DNA of 64,000 nt from Janthinobacterium sp. 64 (GTDB lineage: Bacteria > Pseudomonadota > Gammaproteobacteria > Burkholderiales > Burkholderiaceae_D): contig NZ_PHUG01000001.1 in assembly GCF_002813325.1 (NCBI RefSeq), forward strand, positions 2,480,001 to 2,544,000. The letters run 5' to 3'. The notes below the pieces were generated by a model that had not been told where the DNA came from, made no database searches, and saw only the letters and a program-made list of their open reading frames with translations. Positions 47,000 through 56,221 of the stretch are shown in pieces; within the stretch, counting starts at the first letter, position 1, and every line of letters begins with the position of its first letter. Position numbers and translations under genes: made by a program.

Positions 47000-49420
47000 A
47001 TGAGTTCAAGCACCGCCCGCTCCCAGCTTCCCGCCCTCCCCGTGAAAACCGTCCTCGCCGCCAGCCTGATCGCCTGCTTCAGCCTGCCGATGCATGTGCA
47101 AGCGCAGCAAGAGCTGCCGGCCGAAGGGGAATTGCAATCGGTGGTGGTCACCGGCACCTTCGCCAAGAACCGCCGCACCATCGATTCCGAATCGCCGATC
47201 GACATTCTCACCTCGCGCGACCTGCAAAGCACGGGTTCGGGCGAACTGGCTACCGTACTGAGCCGCCTGCTGCCATCGCTGAACTTTGCCCGCGCCACGG
47301 GCGCCGACGCCAGCGACGCCGTGCGTCCGGCCCAGCTGCGCGGCCTGTCGCCCGACCAGACCCTGGTGCTGGTGAACGGCAAGCGCCGCTACACCTCGGC
47401 CGTGGTCAACGTCAACGGCTCGCTGGGCCGCGGCTCGGCGCCCGTCGACCTGAACGCCATTCCCCTGGCCGCCATCGACCATGTGGAAGTGCTGCGCGAT
47501 GGCGCGGCGGCCCAGTACGGCTCCGACGCGATCGCCGGCGTGATCAACATCATCCTGAAAAAAGGCGCGGCAGGCGGCGATATCGAAGTGGGCTATGGCC
47601 AGACGCAGGAACGCGACGGCAAGCAAAAGAGCATCAAGGGTTCGGCCGGCTTCGCCCTGGGCGACGACGGCTGGGTGCGTATCTCGGCGGAAGTGGCCGA
47701 ACGCGACCCGACCAACCGCGCCGGCGCCGATTTGCGCAATCCACTGGAACCGCGCTACGGCAAGGTCAACCAGCGCTACGGCGACGCGGAAAGCAAACCG
47801 GCGACGATTTTCCTCAATAGCGAATACCATATCAATGACAATGTGGACTGGTATGCCTTCGGCAACTATGGCAAGCGCGATACCTCGGCCGCCGCCACCT
47901 GGCGCACGGCACTGCTCCAGGATAACGTCACCAAGCTGTACTCGCAGCGCACGCCGATCTTCCCGGAAGGCTTTTTGCCATTGCAAAACAGCACCCTGAC
48001 CGACCAGTCCATCGTCACGGGCTTGCGCGGCGAAGCGGCCGGCTGGCGCTGGGATGCCAGCCTGAACTACGGCAGCAACAAATTTGAAATGAACGTCGAC
48101 AATACGGTCAACCAGTCGCTGGGCGCAGCCAGCCCCACGCATTTCCATGCCGGCTCGCTGAAAAATGAGCAGACCGTCTTGAACCTCGACGCGGCGCGCG
48201 AATTCCCCGTGTCTTACTTTACGGGTCCGCTGACGGTGGCCGTGGGTGCGGAAGCGCGCCATGAAAAATACACGATAGGCGCTGGCGAGCCGGCATCGTA
48301 TTTCGGCAGCGGTTCGCAAAGCTTCTCCGGCTATCGTCCCGCCAATGCCGGCAGCCACTCGCGCCACAACGAATCGGTCTATGTGAATCTGGAAGCGGAA
48401 GCGACGAAAAACCTGTCCGGCGGCGTGGCCCTGCGCCATGAGCGCTACAGCGATTTTGGCAGCACCACGTCGGCCAAGGCTTCGGCCCGCTATGCTTTCA
48501 CGGACGCCCTGTCCCTGCGCGGCACCGTGTCGAGCGGCTTCCGCGCGCCGTCGCTGGCGCAGCAGTACTACACCATCACCACCACCAGCTTCATCGTAAA
48601 AGATGGCATCAACACGCCGCTGGAAACAGCTACCTACGCCGTCAATACGCCAGAGGCACGCGCCCTGGGCGCGCAAGAACTGAAACCGGAAAAGGCCCGC
48701 AACTACAGCCTGGGGCTGCAATTCCAGCCTAGCCGCAACTTCACGGCATCGATCGACGCCTATCGCATCGACATCGATAACCGCGTGCTGTTCTCCGGCA
48801 ATTTACAATTGAACTCCACACTGCAAAAACTCGTTTCCGCGCCTGGTGCTCCCGTCACAGCAGCACGCTACTTCACGAATGGCGTCGATACGCGCACCGA
48901 AGGCGTGGACATCGTCAGCACCTACCGCATCGACCTGCAGGACAAGGATCGTCTGGACTTCACCGTGGCTTACAACCACAACAAGAGTTCGGTGGAGCGC
49001 GTGGCGGACAACCCGGCCATCCTGACGGCCAATAACCTGAAACTGATCGACCGCCAGACCATACAGCGCGCCACGGTGGCATCGCCGAAAGACAAGTTCA
49101 GCCTGGCCGCCGACTACGGCTTCGGCATCTGGAACGTGCACGGCCTGGTGACGCGCTACGGCAGCTTCACCGTGCCGCAGAACGATGCCAAGCTGGACCA
49201 GACGTATGATCCGCAATGGGTGCTGGACGTGTCCGGTTCCGTGAAACTGGGCAAGAACTGGCGCCTGGTGGCCGGCATCGACAACGTCACCAACCGCTAC
49301 CCGGCGCAAGTGACGAGCGCGGGCAACCTGAACGTCAACGGCACCCAGCCCTACAGCATCTTCGCGCCGAACGGCTTCAATGGCCGCTATTACTACGCCA
49401 AGGCGGGTTATAGCTGGTAA
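47000..49420 (+). CDS. TonB-dependent outer membrane receptor
   Basis: An 806-residue receptor. A signal peptide (VLAASLIACFSLPMHVQAQ, cleavage near residue 36) is followed by a TonB-box-like SVVVTGTF near 49-56, a plug domain (ESPIDILTSRDLQSTG to DAIAGVINIILKKG) and a 22-strand barrel ending in NGRYYYAKAGYSW with a terminal Trp. ATG 47000 is used because GAAGAG sits 9 bases upstream, whereas TTG 46994 is too close. The ligand is unknown. No siderophore genes are adjacent. It would depend on the TonB system at 14-17 kb or a paralogue. Confidence 0.92.
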   Translation: MSSSTARSQLPALPVKTVLAASLIACFSLPMHVQAQQELPAEGELQSVVVTGTFAKNRRTIDSESPIDILTSRDLQSTGSGELATVLSRLLPSLNFARATGADASDAVRPAQLRGLSPDQTLVLVNGKRRYTSAVVNVNGSLGRGSAPVDLNAIPLAAIDHVEVLRDGAAAQYGSDAIAGVINIILKKGAAGGDIEVGYGQTQERDGKQKSIKGSAGFALGDDGWVRISAEVAERDPTNRAGADLRNPLEPRYGKVNQRYGDAESKPATIFLNSEYHINDNVDWYAFGNYGKRDTSAAATWRTALLQDNVTKLYSQRTPIFPEGFLPLQNSTLTDQSIVTGLRGEAAGWRWDASLNYGSNKFEMNVDNTVNQSLGAASPTHFHAGSLKNEQTVLNLDAAREFPVSYFTGPLTVAVGAEARHEKYTIGAGEPASYFGSGSQSFSGYRPANAGSHSRHNESVYVNLEAEATKNLSGGVALRHERYSDFGSTTSAKASARYAFTDALSLRGTVSSGFRAPSLAQQYYTITTTSFIVKDGINTPLETATYAVNTPEARALGAQELKPEKARNYSLGLQFQPSRNFTASIDAYRIDIDNRVLFSGNLQLNSTLQKLVSAPGAPVTAARYFTNGVDTRTEGVDIVSTYRIDLQDKDRLDFTVAYNHNKSSVERVADNPAILTANNLKLIDRQTIQRATVASPKDKFSLAADYGFGIWNVHGLVTRYGSFTVPQNDAKLDQTYDPQWVLDVSGSVKLGKNWRLVAGIDNVTNRYPAQVTSAGNLNVNGTQPYSIFAPNGFNGRYYYAKAGYSW

Positions 49421-49437
49421 ATAACGCTCTGCCATGC

Positions 49438-49476
49438 AAAAAGCCCGGAACGCAAAAGTGCGTTTCCGGGCTTTTT
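49438..49476 (+). terminator. Rho-independent terminator after the receptor gene
   Basis: A long stem (AAAAAGCCCGGAACGCA and TGCGTTTCCGGGCTTTTT with one bulge) begins 18 bases after the receptor stop and ends in TTTTTC. It could act in both directions, since the PEP-CTERM gene converges on it from the right. Confidence 0.9.
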
Positions 49477-49505
49477 CATGTCTTGCGCCCGCAGGCGCTG
49501 CAGAC

Positions 49506-50063
49506 TCAGACGCGGCGGCGGCGCGCCGCAAAACCGACCAGACCCAGGCCCAGCAGCAGCATGCCGTAGGTCGCCGGCTCAGGCACGGCCGATACCGAGC
49601 TGAAGGCGTAGAAGTTGCTCAGGCCGCGCGGCAAATTGGCGATAGTGAAGGACGTATTGGCGGCAACCGGGCTATCCCAGTGAAACAGCAATTCGCCACG
49701 GCCATAATGGATGGCCAGATAGTCGAAACTGGAGCTGACGGTAAACGAACCGGACTTGCTGCTGGCCAGCTTGCCCTGGGCGGCAATGACCAGGGAACCG
49801 GTGCCGCTGGACGGCAGGCCAAACGTGCCGCTAACCAGGCTCTGGATGTCGGCCGCGCTTTGCGGGCTGGACGGATTGGCGCCGTCAAAGACCCAGACCG
49901 TATCGGCGGCCACGGAACCATAGGTGACGTTCTTGCCGCCCACCGAGAAGCCATTCACGGCAGGATCGGTGATCTCCACCCAGCTCGCCGCCTGCGCCAA
50001 TGGCGCCAGGCAAGCCGAAACGCTCAGGCACAGGCCCAGCAAAGCATGTTTAATCGTGTTCAT
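49506..50063 (-). CDS. PEP-CTERM exported protein
   Basis: A 185-residue protein. The start at 50063 (MNTIKHALLGLCLSV) follows GAGGAAATAT and gives a signal peptide cleaved after AQA near residue 25. The C-terminus is a complete sorting signal: VPEPATYGMLLLGLGLVGFAARRRRV, written in parts as VPEP motif, hydrophobic helix, and RRRR cluster. Such proteins are processed by an exosortase (EpsH/XrtA type) and often belong to exopolysaccharide/biofilm systems. The exosortase is not in this window. The body of the protein is of unknown function. Confidence 0.88.
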   Translation of the reverse strand: MNTIKHALLGLCLSVSACLAPLAQAASWVEITDPAVNGFSVGGKNVTYGSVAADTVWVFDGANPSSPQSAADIQSLVSGTFGLPSSGTGSLVIAAQGKLASSKSGSFTVSSSFDYLAIHYGRGELLFHWDSPVAANTSFTIANLPRGLSNFYAFSSVSAVPEPATYGMLLLGLGLVGFAARRRRV

Positions 50064-50400
50064 ATATTTCCTCAATTCCCATATTTCTATAATTGCAATA
50101 TTAATTATTTTTTTATCATATTCTGTGCCGCTGAGCAAAAGATATCATCCAGGAAATCAAAGTGCAATAAAAGAAACAAATTTTACCATTGGTATTTTCA
50201 ATCGGCCTCATCAATTTTTTGCCATGGCCGGCTATCGTGGGGCTTGCCGCCATCCATTTCCGGAAACAGGATTGTTGTAGATCCGCACATGCGGGATGGC
50301 GGGGTAGCCCTACGGCGATGGCAAAGTTTGCAGACATGCATGACCATCCTGGCACGTAATCGGCTACCATGGGTTTTACTTTTTTTGACGACGGATAAGC
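50064..50400. other. Intergenic region upstream of the PEP-CTERM gene
   Basis: An AT-rich stretch (50064-50220) holds the PEP-CTERM promoter on the minus strand. The remainder up to 50400 has mixed composition. I see no convincing gene, RNA or repeat in it. Confidence 0.4.
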
Positions 50401-50609
50401 ATGCCCAGCTGGCACCTGGCCGCCGCCGCCACACTGACGGCGCGCCACCCCATACTTTCTATCAATCACCGCCCGCGGCCATCGCCCGCGCGTCGCTCGG
50501 TGCCGTGCTCAGCCTGGACGACCGTTTCATCCGCCTGCTCGATGCTCCGGCCGGCGCGGCGTATGCCTTCGACCACACCACGCAACAACTCAAGGCGGTT
50601 GACGAATGA
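50401..50609 (+). pseudogene. Possible small gene with an internal frameshift
   Basis: From ATG 50401 one frame reads MPSWHLAAAATLTARHPIL with strong third-position GC up to about 50460. A second frame, ending at TGA 50607-50609, then takes over with equally good coding character (ASLGAVLSLDDRFIRLLDA, ending KAVDE). The end overlaps the MmcQ/YjbR gene start as ATGA, a sign of real coupled translation. Either a frameshift mutation or sequence error split one gene of about 69 codons, or the true start in the second frame is ATG 50340 or later. Confidence 0.35.
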
Positions 50610-50959
50610 CAAGCGATGAACTGAAAGACTTTTGCGCGGCCCTGCCCGGCGCGCAAGCCGTGCTGTACGGCCCACCGTCGAACATCCTCGTGTGTGAAGT
50701 GAGCGGCAAGAAGTTTGCCTATTTCAAGACCAGCGCACCGGAGCAGTGGCGCTTCAGCCTGAGAGTCAGCGCGGAGCGCTTTATCGAGCTGACGGACATG
50801 CCGGGCGTGAAACCGGCCCGCTATATGGGCCGCTTTCACTGGGTCACCATCGTCGACGTGGCGCGCTTCCCGGCCGATTACCTGGCGGAACTAGTGCGCG
50901 ATAGCTACGCGCGCGCCGTGGCCAGCCTGACGCGCGCGCAAAGGACGGCCATCGCCTAG
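50606..50959 (+). CDS. MmcQ/YjbR family protein
   Basis: A 117-residue protein of the MmcQ/YjbR (double-wing DNA-binding-like) family: FCAALPGAQAVLYGPPSNILVCEVSGKKFAYFKT at the N-terminus and GRFHWVTIVDVARFPADYLAELVRDSYARAV at the C-terminus. The family's role is unclear, with DNA binding proposed from structure. The start overlaps the end of the preceding small frame. The stop overlaps the convergent cysB stop region by 4 bases. Confidence 0.82.
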   Translation: MTSDELKDFCAALPGAQAVLYGPPSNILVCEVSGKKFAYFKTSAPEQWRFSLRVSAERFIELTDMPGVKPARYMGRFHWVTIVDVARFPADYLAELVRDSYARAVASLTRAQRTAIA

Positions 50960-51888
50960 AGCGCTTCCTCTCCCGCCATGGCGCGGTCGATGTCTGCGCG
51001 CGTCAGGTCCGGCGCCAGTTGCAGGATGAACTCGTAGGCGTAGGCGCGCAGGTAGGCGCCGCGGCGCACGGCCAGGCGCGTCGTGTTGCTGGCGAACAGA
51101 TGCGACGCTTCCACCGCCCTTAACCCCTTGTCGCGGCCATGGTCGAAGGCCATCGAAGCGACGATGCCCACGCCCAGGCCCAGCGCCACGTATTGCTTGA
51201 TGACGTCGGAATCCATGGCGGTGAGGATGATATCGGTCGCCACGCCCGCCTTGGCGAACGCGTCGTCGATATGGCCCCGTCCCGTGAAGCCCTTGTCGTA
51301 GGTAATCAAGGGATACTTGGCCAGGTCTTCCAGGCGGATCGGTGAATGTTCAAGCAGCGGGTGGCCGTCCGGCACGACGATCAGATGGCTCCAGCGGTAG
51401 CACGGGAACGACACGAGGTCGGGGAACTGGCTCAGGCCTTCCGTGGCGATGCCGATATCGGTCTTGCCCGACAACACCCATTCCGCGATGTGTTCGGGCG
51501 CGCTCTGCTGCAGCGCGATGCGCACGTCGGGGAAGGCGGCGCGGAAGCCCTGCACCACTTTCGGCAGCGCATAGCGCGCCTGCGTGTGCGTGGCCGCCAC
51601 CGACAAGGTCCCGCTGGTCTGGCCGCTGTATTCGAGGCTGGCCTGTTGCAGGTTTTCCGCCTCGATCAAGAGACGGTCGACGATTTTCAAGATGCCCTTG
51701 CCCGGCTCCGTCAAGCCCGTCAAGCGCTTGCCGTTGCGCTCGAAGATGACCACGCCCAGTTCGTCTTCCAGTTCGCGGATTTGCCGGCTCACGCCCGGCT
51801 GCGACGTGAACAGGGCGTTGGCCACTTCCGTCAGGTTATAGCCGCGGCGGGCCGCTTCGCGGATCGATCGCAGTTGTTGAAAGTTCAT
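50956..51888 (-). CDS. cysB: CysB-type LysR transcriptional regulator
   Basis: A 310-residue LysR protein of the CysB/Cbl branch: MNFQQLRSIREAARRGYNLTEVANALFTSQPGVSRQIRELEDELG is the typical N-terminal helix-turn-helix, and the effector domain shows SVAATHTQARYALPKVV and PLITYDKGFTGRGHID. CysB activates sulfur assimilation genes when N-acetylserine is present. Its place 14 bases after cysA makes sulfate uptake its natural target. The Cbl or SsuR branch cannot be fully excluded. Confidence 0.9.
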   Translation of the reverse strand: MNFQQLRSIREAARRGYNLTEVANALFTSQPGVSRQIRELEDELGVVIFERNGKRLTGLTEPGKGILKIVDRLLIEAENLQQASLEYSGQTSGTLSVAATHTQARYALPKVVQGFRAAFPDVRIALQQSAPEHIAEWVLSGKTDIGIATEGLSQFPDLVSFPCYRWSHLIVVPDGHPLLEHSPIRLEDLAKYPLITYDKGFTGRGHIDDAFAKAGVATDIILTAMDSDVIKQYVALGLGVGIVASMAFDHGRDKGLRAVEASHLFASNTTRLAVRRGAYLRAYAYEFILQLAPDLTRADIDRAMAGEEAL

Positions 51889-51902
51889 GGTGTTCCTGCC
51901 TA

Positions 51903-52973
51903 TTAGTTTCTTGTGGGTTCAACGAACACGTGCAAGCGTTTCGGGCGGACGACCAGGGTCTCGCCTTCCTTCAGCTGCAGATGCGTAAAACGCTCGTTCG
52001 ACATCACCGCTTCGATCAGCTCGCTGTTATCGACGCGCTGCAAGTCCAGCTGGGCCAGCGGACCGATCGCATGCGCGCGGCTCAGCTTGACGACGATGCC
52101 TTCCGCGCCCGGCGTGTAGCGGTCGATTTCCAGGTCGTGCGGACGCACATAGGCCGTGCCCTTGCTGTCGCTCACGCCCGCGTAATCGGGCACCTCGAAA
52201 CTGGCGTCGCCGGTGGCCATCACGCCGTCATGCACGCGGCCGTGGAACAGGTTGACGTTGCCCAGAAAACCGTAGACGAAGGGCGAGGCCGGGTGGTTGT
52301 AGACTTGTTCAGGGGAACCGAGCTGCTCGACGGTGCCCTTGTTCATCAGCACGACCTGGTCCGCCACTTCCAGCGCTTCTTCCTGGTCATGCGTGACGAA
52401 AATGCTGGTCACGTGCAAGTCGTCATGCAGGCGGCGCAGCCAGCGGCGCAATTCCTTGCGCACCTTCGCATCCAACGCACCGAACGGCTCGTCGAGCAGC
52501 AGCACGCGCGGCTCGACAGCCAGTGCGCGCGCCAGGGCGATGCGCTGGCGTTGCCCGCCCGACAACTGCGGCGGATAGCGGTCGGCCAGCCAGTCCAGCT
52601 GCACCAGCTCCAGCAAATCTTTCACCTTGCGGCGGATCTGGTCTTCCGACGGGCGCTCGCTGCGCGACTTCACGCGCAAGCCAAAGGCCACGTTTTCAAA
52701 CACGGTCATGTGCTTGAACAGTGCATAGTGTTGAAAGACGAAACCGACTTGCCGCTCGCGCACGTGGCGGTTCGACGCATCTTCCGCGTCCAGCAGCACC
52801 TGGCCGCTATCAGGGTGTTCCAGGCCGGCAATGATGCGCAGCAAGGTGGTCTTGCCGCAACCGGACGGGCCCAGCAGGGCCGTCAATTCGCCGGCAGGAA
52901 AGTCCAGCGAGATATTGTCGAGGGCGACGAAATCACCGAAACGTTTATTGATGTTTTTAACTGCGATGGTCAT
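51903..52973 (-). CDS. cysA: Sulfate/thiosulfate ABC transporter ATP-binding protein
   Basis: A 356-residue CysA. Walker A is GPSGCGKTT near residue 35, the Q-loop is in [24 protein letters not shown], the ABC signature [32 protein letters not shown] contains Walker B, and the H-loop is in [15 protein letters not shown]. The C-terminal extension (TOBE-like, [13 protein letters not shown]) is as in CysA. It powers import through CysT/CysW with Sbp. It lies one base from the cysW stop. Confidence 0.96.
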   Translation of the reverse strand: MTIAVKNINKRFGDFVALDNISLDFPAGELTALLGPSGCGKTTLLRIIAGLEHPDSGQVLLDAEDASNRHVRERQVGFVFQHYALFKHMTVFENVAFGLRVKSRSERPSEDQIRRKVKDLLELVQLDWLADRYPPQLSGGQRQRIALARALAVEPRVLLLDEPFGALDAKVRKELRRWLRRLHDDLHVTSIFVTHDQEEALEVADQVVLMNKGTVEQLGSPEQVYNHPASPFVYGFLGNVNLFHGRVHDGVMATGDASFEVPDYAGVSDSKGTAYVRPHDLEIDRYTPGAEGIVVKLSRAHAIGPLAQLDLQRVDNSELIEAVMSNERFTHLQLKEGETLVVRPKRLHVFVEPTRN

Positions 52974-52974
52974 A

Positions 52975-53901
52975 TCAGTGCTCCGTAGAACGTAAGGCGG
53001 AATCGTCGGCGTCGCTCTCGTTCAAACGCCACTCAATGAAAGCTTTCAAGGCCAGGGTCACCAGCGCCAGCAAGGCCAGCAGCGAGGCGACGGCAAACGC
53101 GGCGGCAAAGTTGTACTCGTTGTACAAAATCTCCACTTGCAGCGGCATGGTGTTGGTTTCGCCGCGGATATGGCCGGAGACCACGGACACGGCGCCGAAC
53201 TCGCCCATGGCGCGAGCGTTACACAGGATCACGCCATACAGCAGGCCCCACTTGATGTTCGGCAAGGTGACTCGGCGGAACGTGTTCCAGCCCGAGGCGC
53301 CCAGCACGAGTGCGGCCTCTTCCTCTTCGCTGCCTTGCGACTGCATCAGCGGGATCAGTTCGCGCGCGACGAAGGGGAAGGTAATGAAGATGGTGGCCAG
53401 CACGATGCCGGGCACGGCAAACAAAATCTTGATGTCGTGTTCCTGCAGCCACGGACCGAACCAGCCCTGGGCGCCGAACATCAGCACATAGATCAGGCCG
53501 GAAATCACCGGGGAAACGGAAAACGGCAAGTCGATCAGGGTCAGCAAGATGCTTTTGCCGCGAAACTCGAACTTGGCGATACACCACGATGCCGCCACGC
53601 CGAATACCAGGTTCAGCGGCACGGCGATGGCGGCCGTGATCAGGGTCAATTTAATGGCGGAAATCGCGTCCGGATCGATAATGGCGGCGATATACGCTTC
53701 CCAGCCCTTCTTGAACGCTTCCGCAAACACGGCCACCAGGGGCACGATCAGGAACGCCGTCAGGAACAGCAAGGCGACGGTGATCAAGACCGTGCGCACC
53801 CACAGCGGTTCCAGCACGACGGGGCCGACGTTCGGTTCGATGCGGCGCGCTTTTGGCAGCGCATCTTCCACATTCGCCACGGCAGTGATATTCGTACTCA
53901 T
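52975..53901 (-). CDS. cysW: Sulfate ABC transporter permease CysW
   Basis: A 308-residue permease with six helices. The EAA loop, which contacts CysA, is seen in [22 protein letters not shown]. The start at 53901 ([19 protein letters not shown]) was chosen over the longer frame because it follows a GAAGAA ribosome site and overlaps the cysT stop by 4 bases. It forms the membrane channel with CysT. Confidence 0.94.
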   Translation of the reverse strand: MSTNITAVANVEDALPKARRIEPNVGPVVLEPLWVRTVLITVALLFLTAFLIVPLVAVFAEAFKKGWEAYIAAIIDPDAISAIKLTLITAAIAVPLNLVFGVAASWCIAKFEFRGKSILLTLIDLPFSVSPVISGLIYVLMFGAQGWFGPWLQEHDIKILFAVPGIVLATIFITFPFVARELIPLMQSQGSEEEEAALVLGASGWNTFRRVTLPNIKWGLLYGVILCNARAMGEFGAVSVVSGHIRGETNTMPLQVEILYNEYNFAAAFAVASLLALLALVTLALKAFIEWRLNESDADDSALRSTEH

Positions 53902-54761
53902 GATTTCTTCGCCTTTCCGCGCGTCCATGCTTGCAGCAGGTTAATCGTCAACAACAGCAAAAAGGAGACCACCAGCATCACCACGGCGATGGCCGTGGCG
54001 CCCGCGTAATCGTATTGCTCCAGCTTGGTAATAATGAATAGCGGCGTGATTTCCGACACCATCGGCATATTACCGGCGATAAAGATCACGGAACCGTACT
54101 CGCCCGTGGCGCGGGCAAAGGCCAGCGCAAAGCCCGTCAGCAAGGACGGCAAAATCGTGGGGAAGATGACGCGAATAAACGTTTGCCAGGAATTGGCGCC
54201 CAGGCTGGCAGCTGCTTCTTCGAGTTCCTTTTCCGCGTCTTCCAGCACCGGTTGCACGGTGCGCACGACAAACGGCAAGCCGATGAAGGTCAGCGCCACC
54301 ACCACGCCCAGCGGCGTGAACGCCACCTTGATGCCCAGCACGCCTTCGATGAACTGGCCGAACCAGCCGTTCGACGAATACAGGGCCGTCAGGGTGATGC
54401 CGGCGACGGCCGTCGGCAAGGCAAACGGCAAGTCGACGAGCGCGTCGATGATGCGCTTGCCGGGGAATTTATAGCGCACCAGCACCCAGGCCAGGATGCC
54501 GCCAAACACCACGTTCAGCAGCGCGGCAATCAGCGAGGCGCCAAACGTCAGGCGGTAAGACGCCATCACGCGGTCGGAGGTGACGGCGCTGAAGAAGGCG
54601 TCCCACGTCATGGTAAAGGTTTTCAGGAACACCGACGACAGCGGAATGAGGACGATCAGGGCCAGGTAAAAGAGCGTGAAGCCCAGTGACAGCTTGAAAC
54701 CCGGCATGACCCGAAACGGCGCGCCGCGCGCCTTGAGCGGTGCTGCTGATGCTGCAGACAT
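53898..54761 (-). CDS. cysT: Sulfate ABC transporter permease CysT (CysU)
   Basis: A 287-residue permease, first gene of the cysT-cysW-cysA-cysB unit. Six helices are predicted, starting at [20 protein letters not shown]. The EAA loop is [23 protein letters not shown]. An AGAAGGGG ribosome site precedes the start. Pair with CysW is standard for sulfate/thiosulfate importers. Confidence 0.94.
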   Translation of the reverse strand: MSAASAAPLKARGAPFRVMPGFKLSLGFTLFYLALIVLIPLSSVFLKTFTMTWDAFFSAVTSDRVMASYRLTFGASLIAALLNVVFGGILAWVLVRYKFPGKRIIDALVDLPFALPTAVAGITLTALYSSNGWFGQFIEGVLGIKVAFTPLGVVVALTFIGLPFVVRTVQPVLEDAEKELEEAAASLGANSWQTFIRVIFPTILPSLLTGFALAFARATGEYGSVIFIAGNMPMVSEITPLFIITKLEQYDYAGATAIAVVMLVVSFLLLLTINLLQAWTRGKAKKS

Positions 54762-54788
54762 AGAAACCCCTTCTTATTACATTTTTGA

Positions 54789-54816
54789 GTTATAGGGCGC
54801 AATAATCACATGCAAG
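54789..54816 (-). promoter_or_regulatory. Candidate cysT promoter
   Basis: On the minus strand CTTGCA (54811-54816) and TATAAC (54789-54794) are 16 bases apart, placed 28 bases upstream of the cysT start. The weak -35 suits an activator-dependent promoter such as those of CysB. The surrounding 60 bases are AT-rich. This is a pattern match only. Confidence 0.35.
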
Positions 54817-54890
54817 CGTTATAAAAAGAACTAACCATTTCTCATTTGCTTAGATGGATTTTGCATACTTGCCAGCAGAATCGGCGGGCG

Positions 54891-54921
54891 AAAAAAAACG
54901 CACCGGCGAGGTGCGTTTTTT
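54891..54921 (-). terminator. Terminator after the peroxiredoxin gene
   Basis: AAAAAACGCACC and GGTGCGTTTTTT form a perfect stem with a 5-base loop, flanked by A-runs and T-runs on both sides. It lies 17 bases after the peroxiredoxin stop on the minus strand and separates that gene from cysT. Confidence 0.9.
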
Positions 54922-54937
54922 ATTGGAATTGAAACTT

Positions 54938-55576
54938 TTACTTGTTTGGCTGGGGCGTCAAGCGCAGATACGGCTTGGCTGCCGTAAAGCCCTTCGGATA
55001 CTTTTGCTTGATGACGTCAGGGTCTTGCACGGTCAATGGAATGATGACATCGTCGCCATCTTGCCAGTTGCCTGGTGTCGCCACCGTGTAGCCGTCCGTC
55101 AGTTGCAGGGCATCGATGACGCGCAGGATTTCATTGAAGTTGCGGCCCGTACTGAGCGGATACGTGAGGATCAGGCGTACTTTTTTGTTCGGGTCGACGA
55201 TGAAGACGGAGCGCACGGTGGCCGTGACGGATTGCTCCGGGTGAATCATGTCGTACAGCACCGACACTTTCTTGTCGATGTCGGCGATGATGGGGAAGCC
55301 CACCACCGTGTTTTGCGTCTCTTCGATATCCTTGATCCAGCTCTTGTGCGACTCGGCCGCGTCCACCGACAGGGCGATGGCCTTCACGTTGCGCTTGTCG
55401 AATTCCGGCTTGAGCTTGGCCGTCAGGCCCAGTTCCGTCGTGCACACGGGGGTAAAGTCGGCCGGGTGGGAAAACAGCACCACCCAGGAATTGCCAGCCC
55501 ACTCGTGGAACTTGAGCGGACCGATCGAGCTGTCTTGTTCAAAATCAGGGGCGACATCGCCCAAGCGTAAAGTCAT
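54938..55576 (-). CDS. 1-Cys peroxiredoxin (Prx6 type)
   Basis: A 212-residue peroxiredoxin. The active-site motif PADFTPVCTTELG carries the peroxidatic Cys at about residue 44 in the P-x3-T-x2-C pattern. The long C-terminal domain (STGRNFNEILRVIDALQLTDG, VATPGNWQDGDDVIIP) is typical of the Prx6 group. It reduces hydrogen and organic peroxides. It lies between the sulfate-binding protein and cysT, so it may be coregulated with sulfur supply. Confidence 0.93.
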   Translation of the reverse strand: MTLRLGDVAPDFEQDSSIGPLKFHEWAGNSWVVLFSHPADFTPVCTTELGLTAKLKPEFDKRNVKAIALSVDAAESHKSWIKDIEETQNTVVGFPIIADIDKKVSVLYDMIHPEQSVTATVRSVFIVDPNKKVRLILTYPLSTGRNFNEILRVIDALQLTDGYTVATPGNWQDGDDVIIPLTVQDPDVIKQKYPKGFTAAKPYLRLTPQPNK

Positions 55577-55618
55577 CGTGATCTCCTTGAAAAGTTGTGT
55601 GGCGGGATGTTCGTCGTA

Positions 55619-56185
55619 TCAGGCTGCCTGACGGTGGCGTTTGTCGCTTTGCGCCAGATCAAACAGTGTTTGCAGCTGCGCCTGGCCGTAGACCCAGTCG
55701 CCAAGGCGCGACTCGGCGTTGATATGGCCCAGCGCACCGCCATCAATATACTTGCAATTCCAGCGCCGTGCCCACTGCGCCGCGTGCTCGGCCGTCATCC
55801 ACGGGTCCGTCTGGCTGGCGATCAGGATGCCGGGGCAAGGCAGCCGCTTTTGCGGCAATGCCTTCGCCACGCCAAACTTGTCCGGGTCGGCCGGCCCCAC
55901 CAGCAGCACGCCGGCAACGCCTTGCGGGTCGCGCGCCAGGCTGTGCGCCGTCGCCAGGCAGCCGAAGCTGTGGGCGACGATCAGGGTCGGGCGCGCATCT
56001 TGCCGGCGCACCTGGTCCAGGCGCGCCGACCAGGTGGCCAGCTCGGGTGCGTTCCAGTCGTCCTGCTCGACCCGTTCGAATTGCGGATACAGGCGTTGCC
56101 AGCGGCTCTGCCAGTGCTCGGGACCGCTGTTATGCAAGCCCGGCACAATCAGTACCCGGTAATCGGAAAAGCTGCGCAGCGCCAT
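55619..56185 (-). CDS. Alpha/beta hydrolase of the RBBP9/YdeN family
   Basis: A 188-residue serine hydrolase. It starts YRVLIVPGLHNSGPEHWQSRW, a family hallmark. The nucleophile elbow is VAHSFGCLA with Ser near residue 92, the acid is in ASQTDPWM, and the His is in GALGHINAES. The substrate is unknown. It sits between sbp and the peroxiredoxin gene on the same strand, 36 bases after sbp, and may be read through from the sbp promoter. Confidence 0.88.
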   Translation of the reverse strand: MALRSFSDYRVLIVPGLHNSGPEHWQSRWQRLYPQFERVEQDDWNAPELATWSARLDQVRRQDARPTLIVAHSFGCLATAHSLARDPQGVAGVLLVGPADPDKFGVAKALPQKRLPCPGILIASQTDPWMTAEHAAQWARRWNCKYIDGGALGHINAESRLGDWVYGQAQLQTLFDLAQSDKRHRQAA

Positions 56186-56221
56186 GATGGATCCTTAAAA
56201 AATCAACACAGGCAGGCTTGA

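Noticed and set aside
49434..50609. A 391-codon plus-strand ORF through the PEP-CTERM region
   Set aside because: Most of it is antisense to the PEP-CTERM gene or crosses AT-rich intergenic DNA; only the last part (after about 50480) has coding character and is reported separately.
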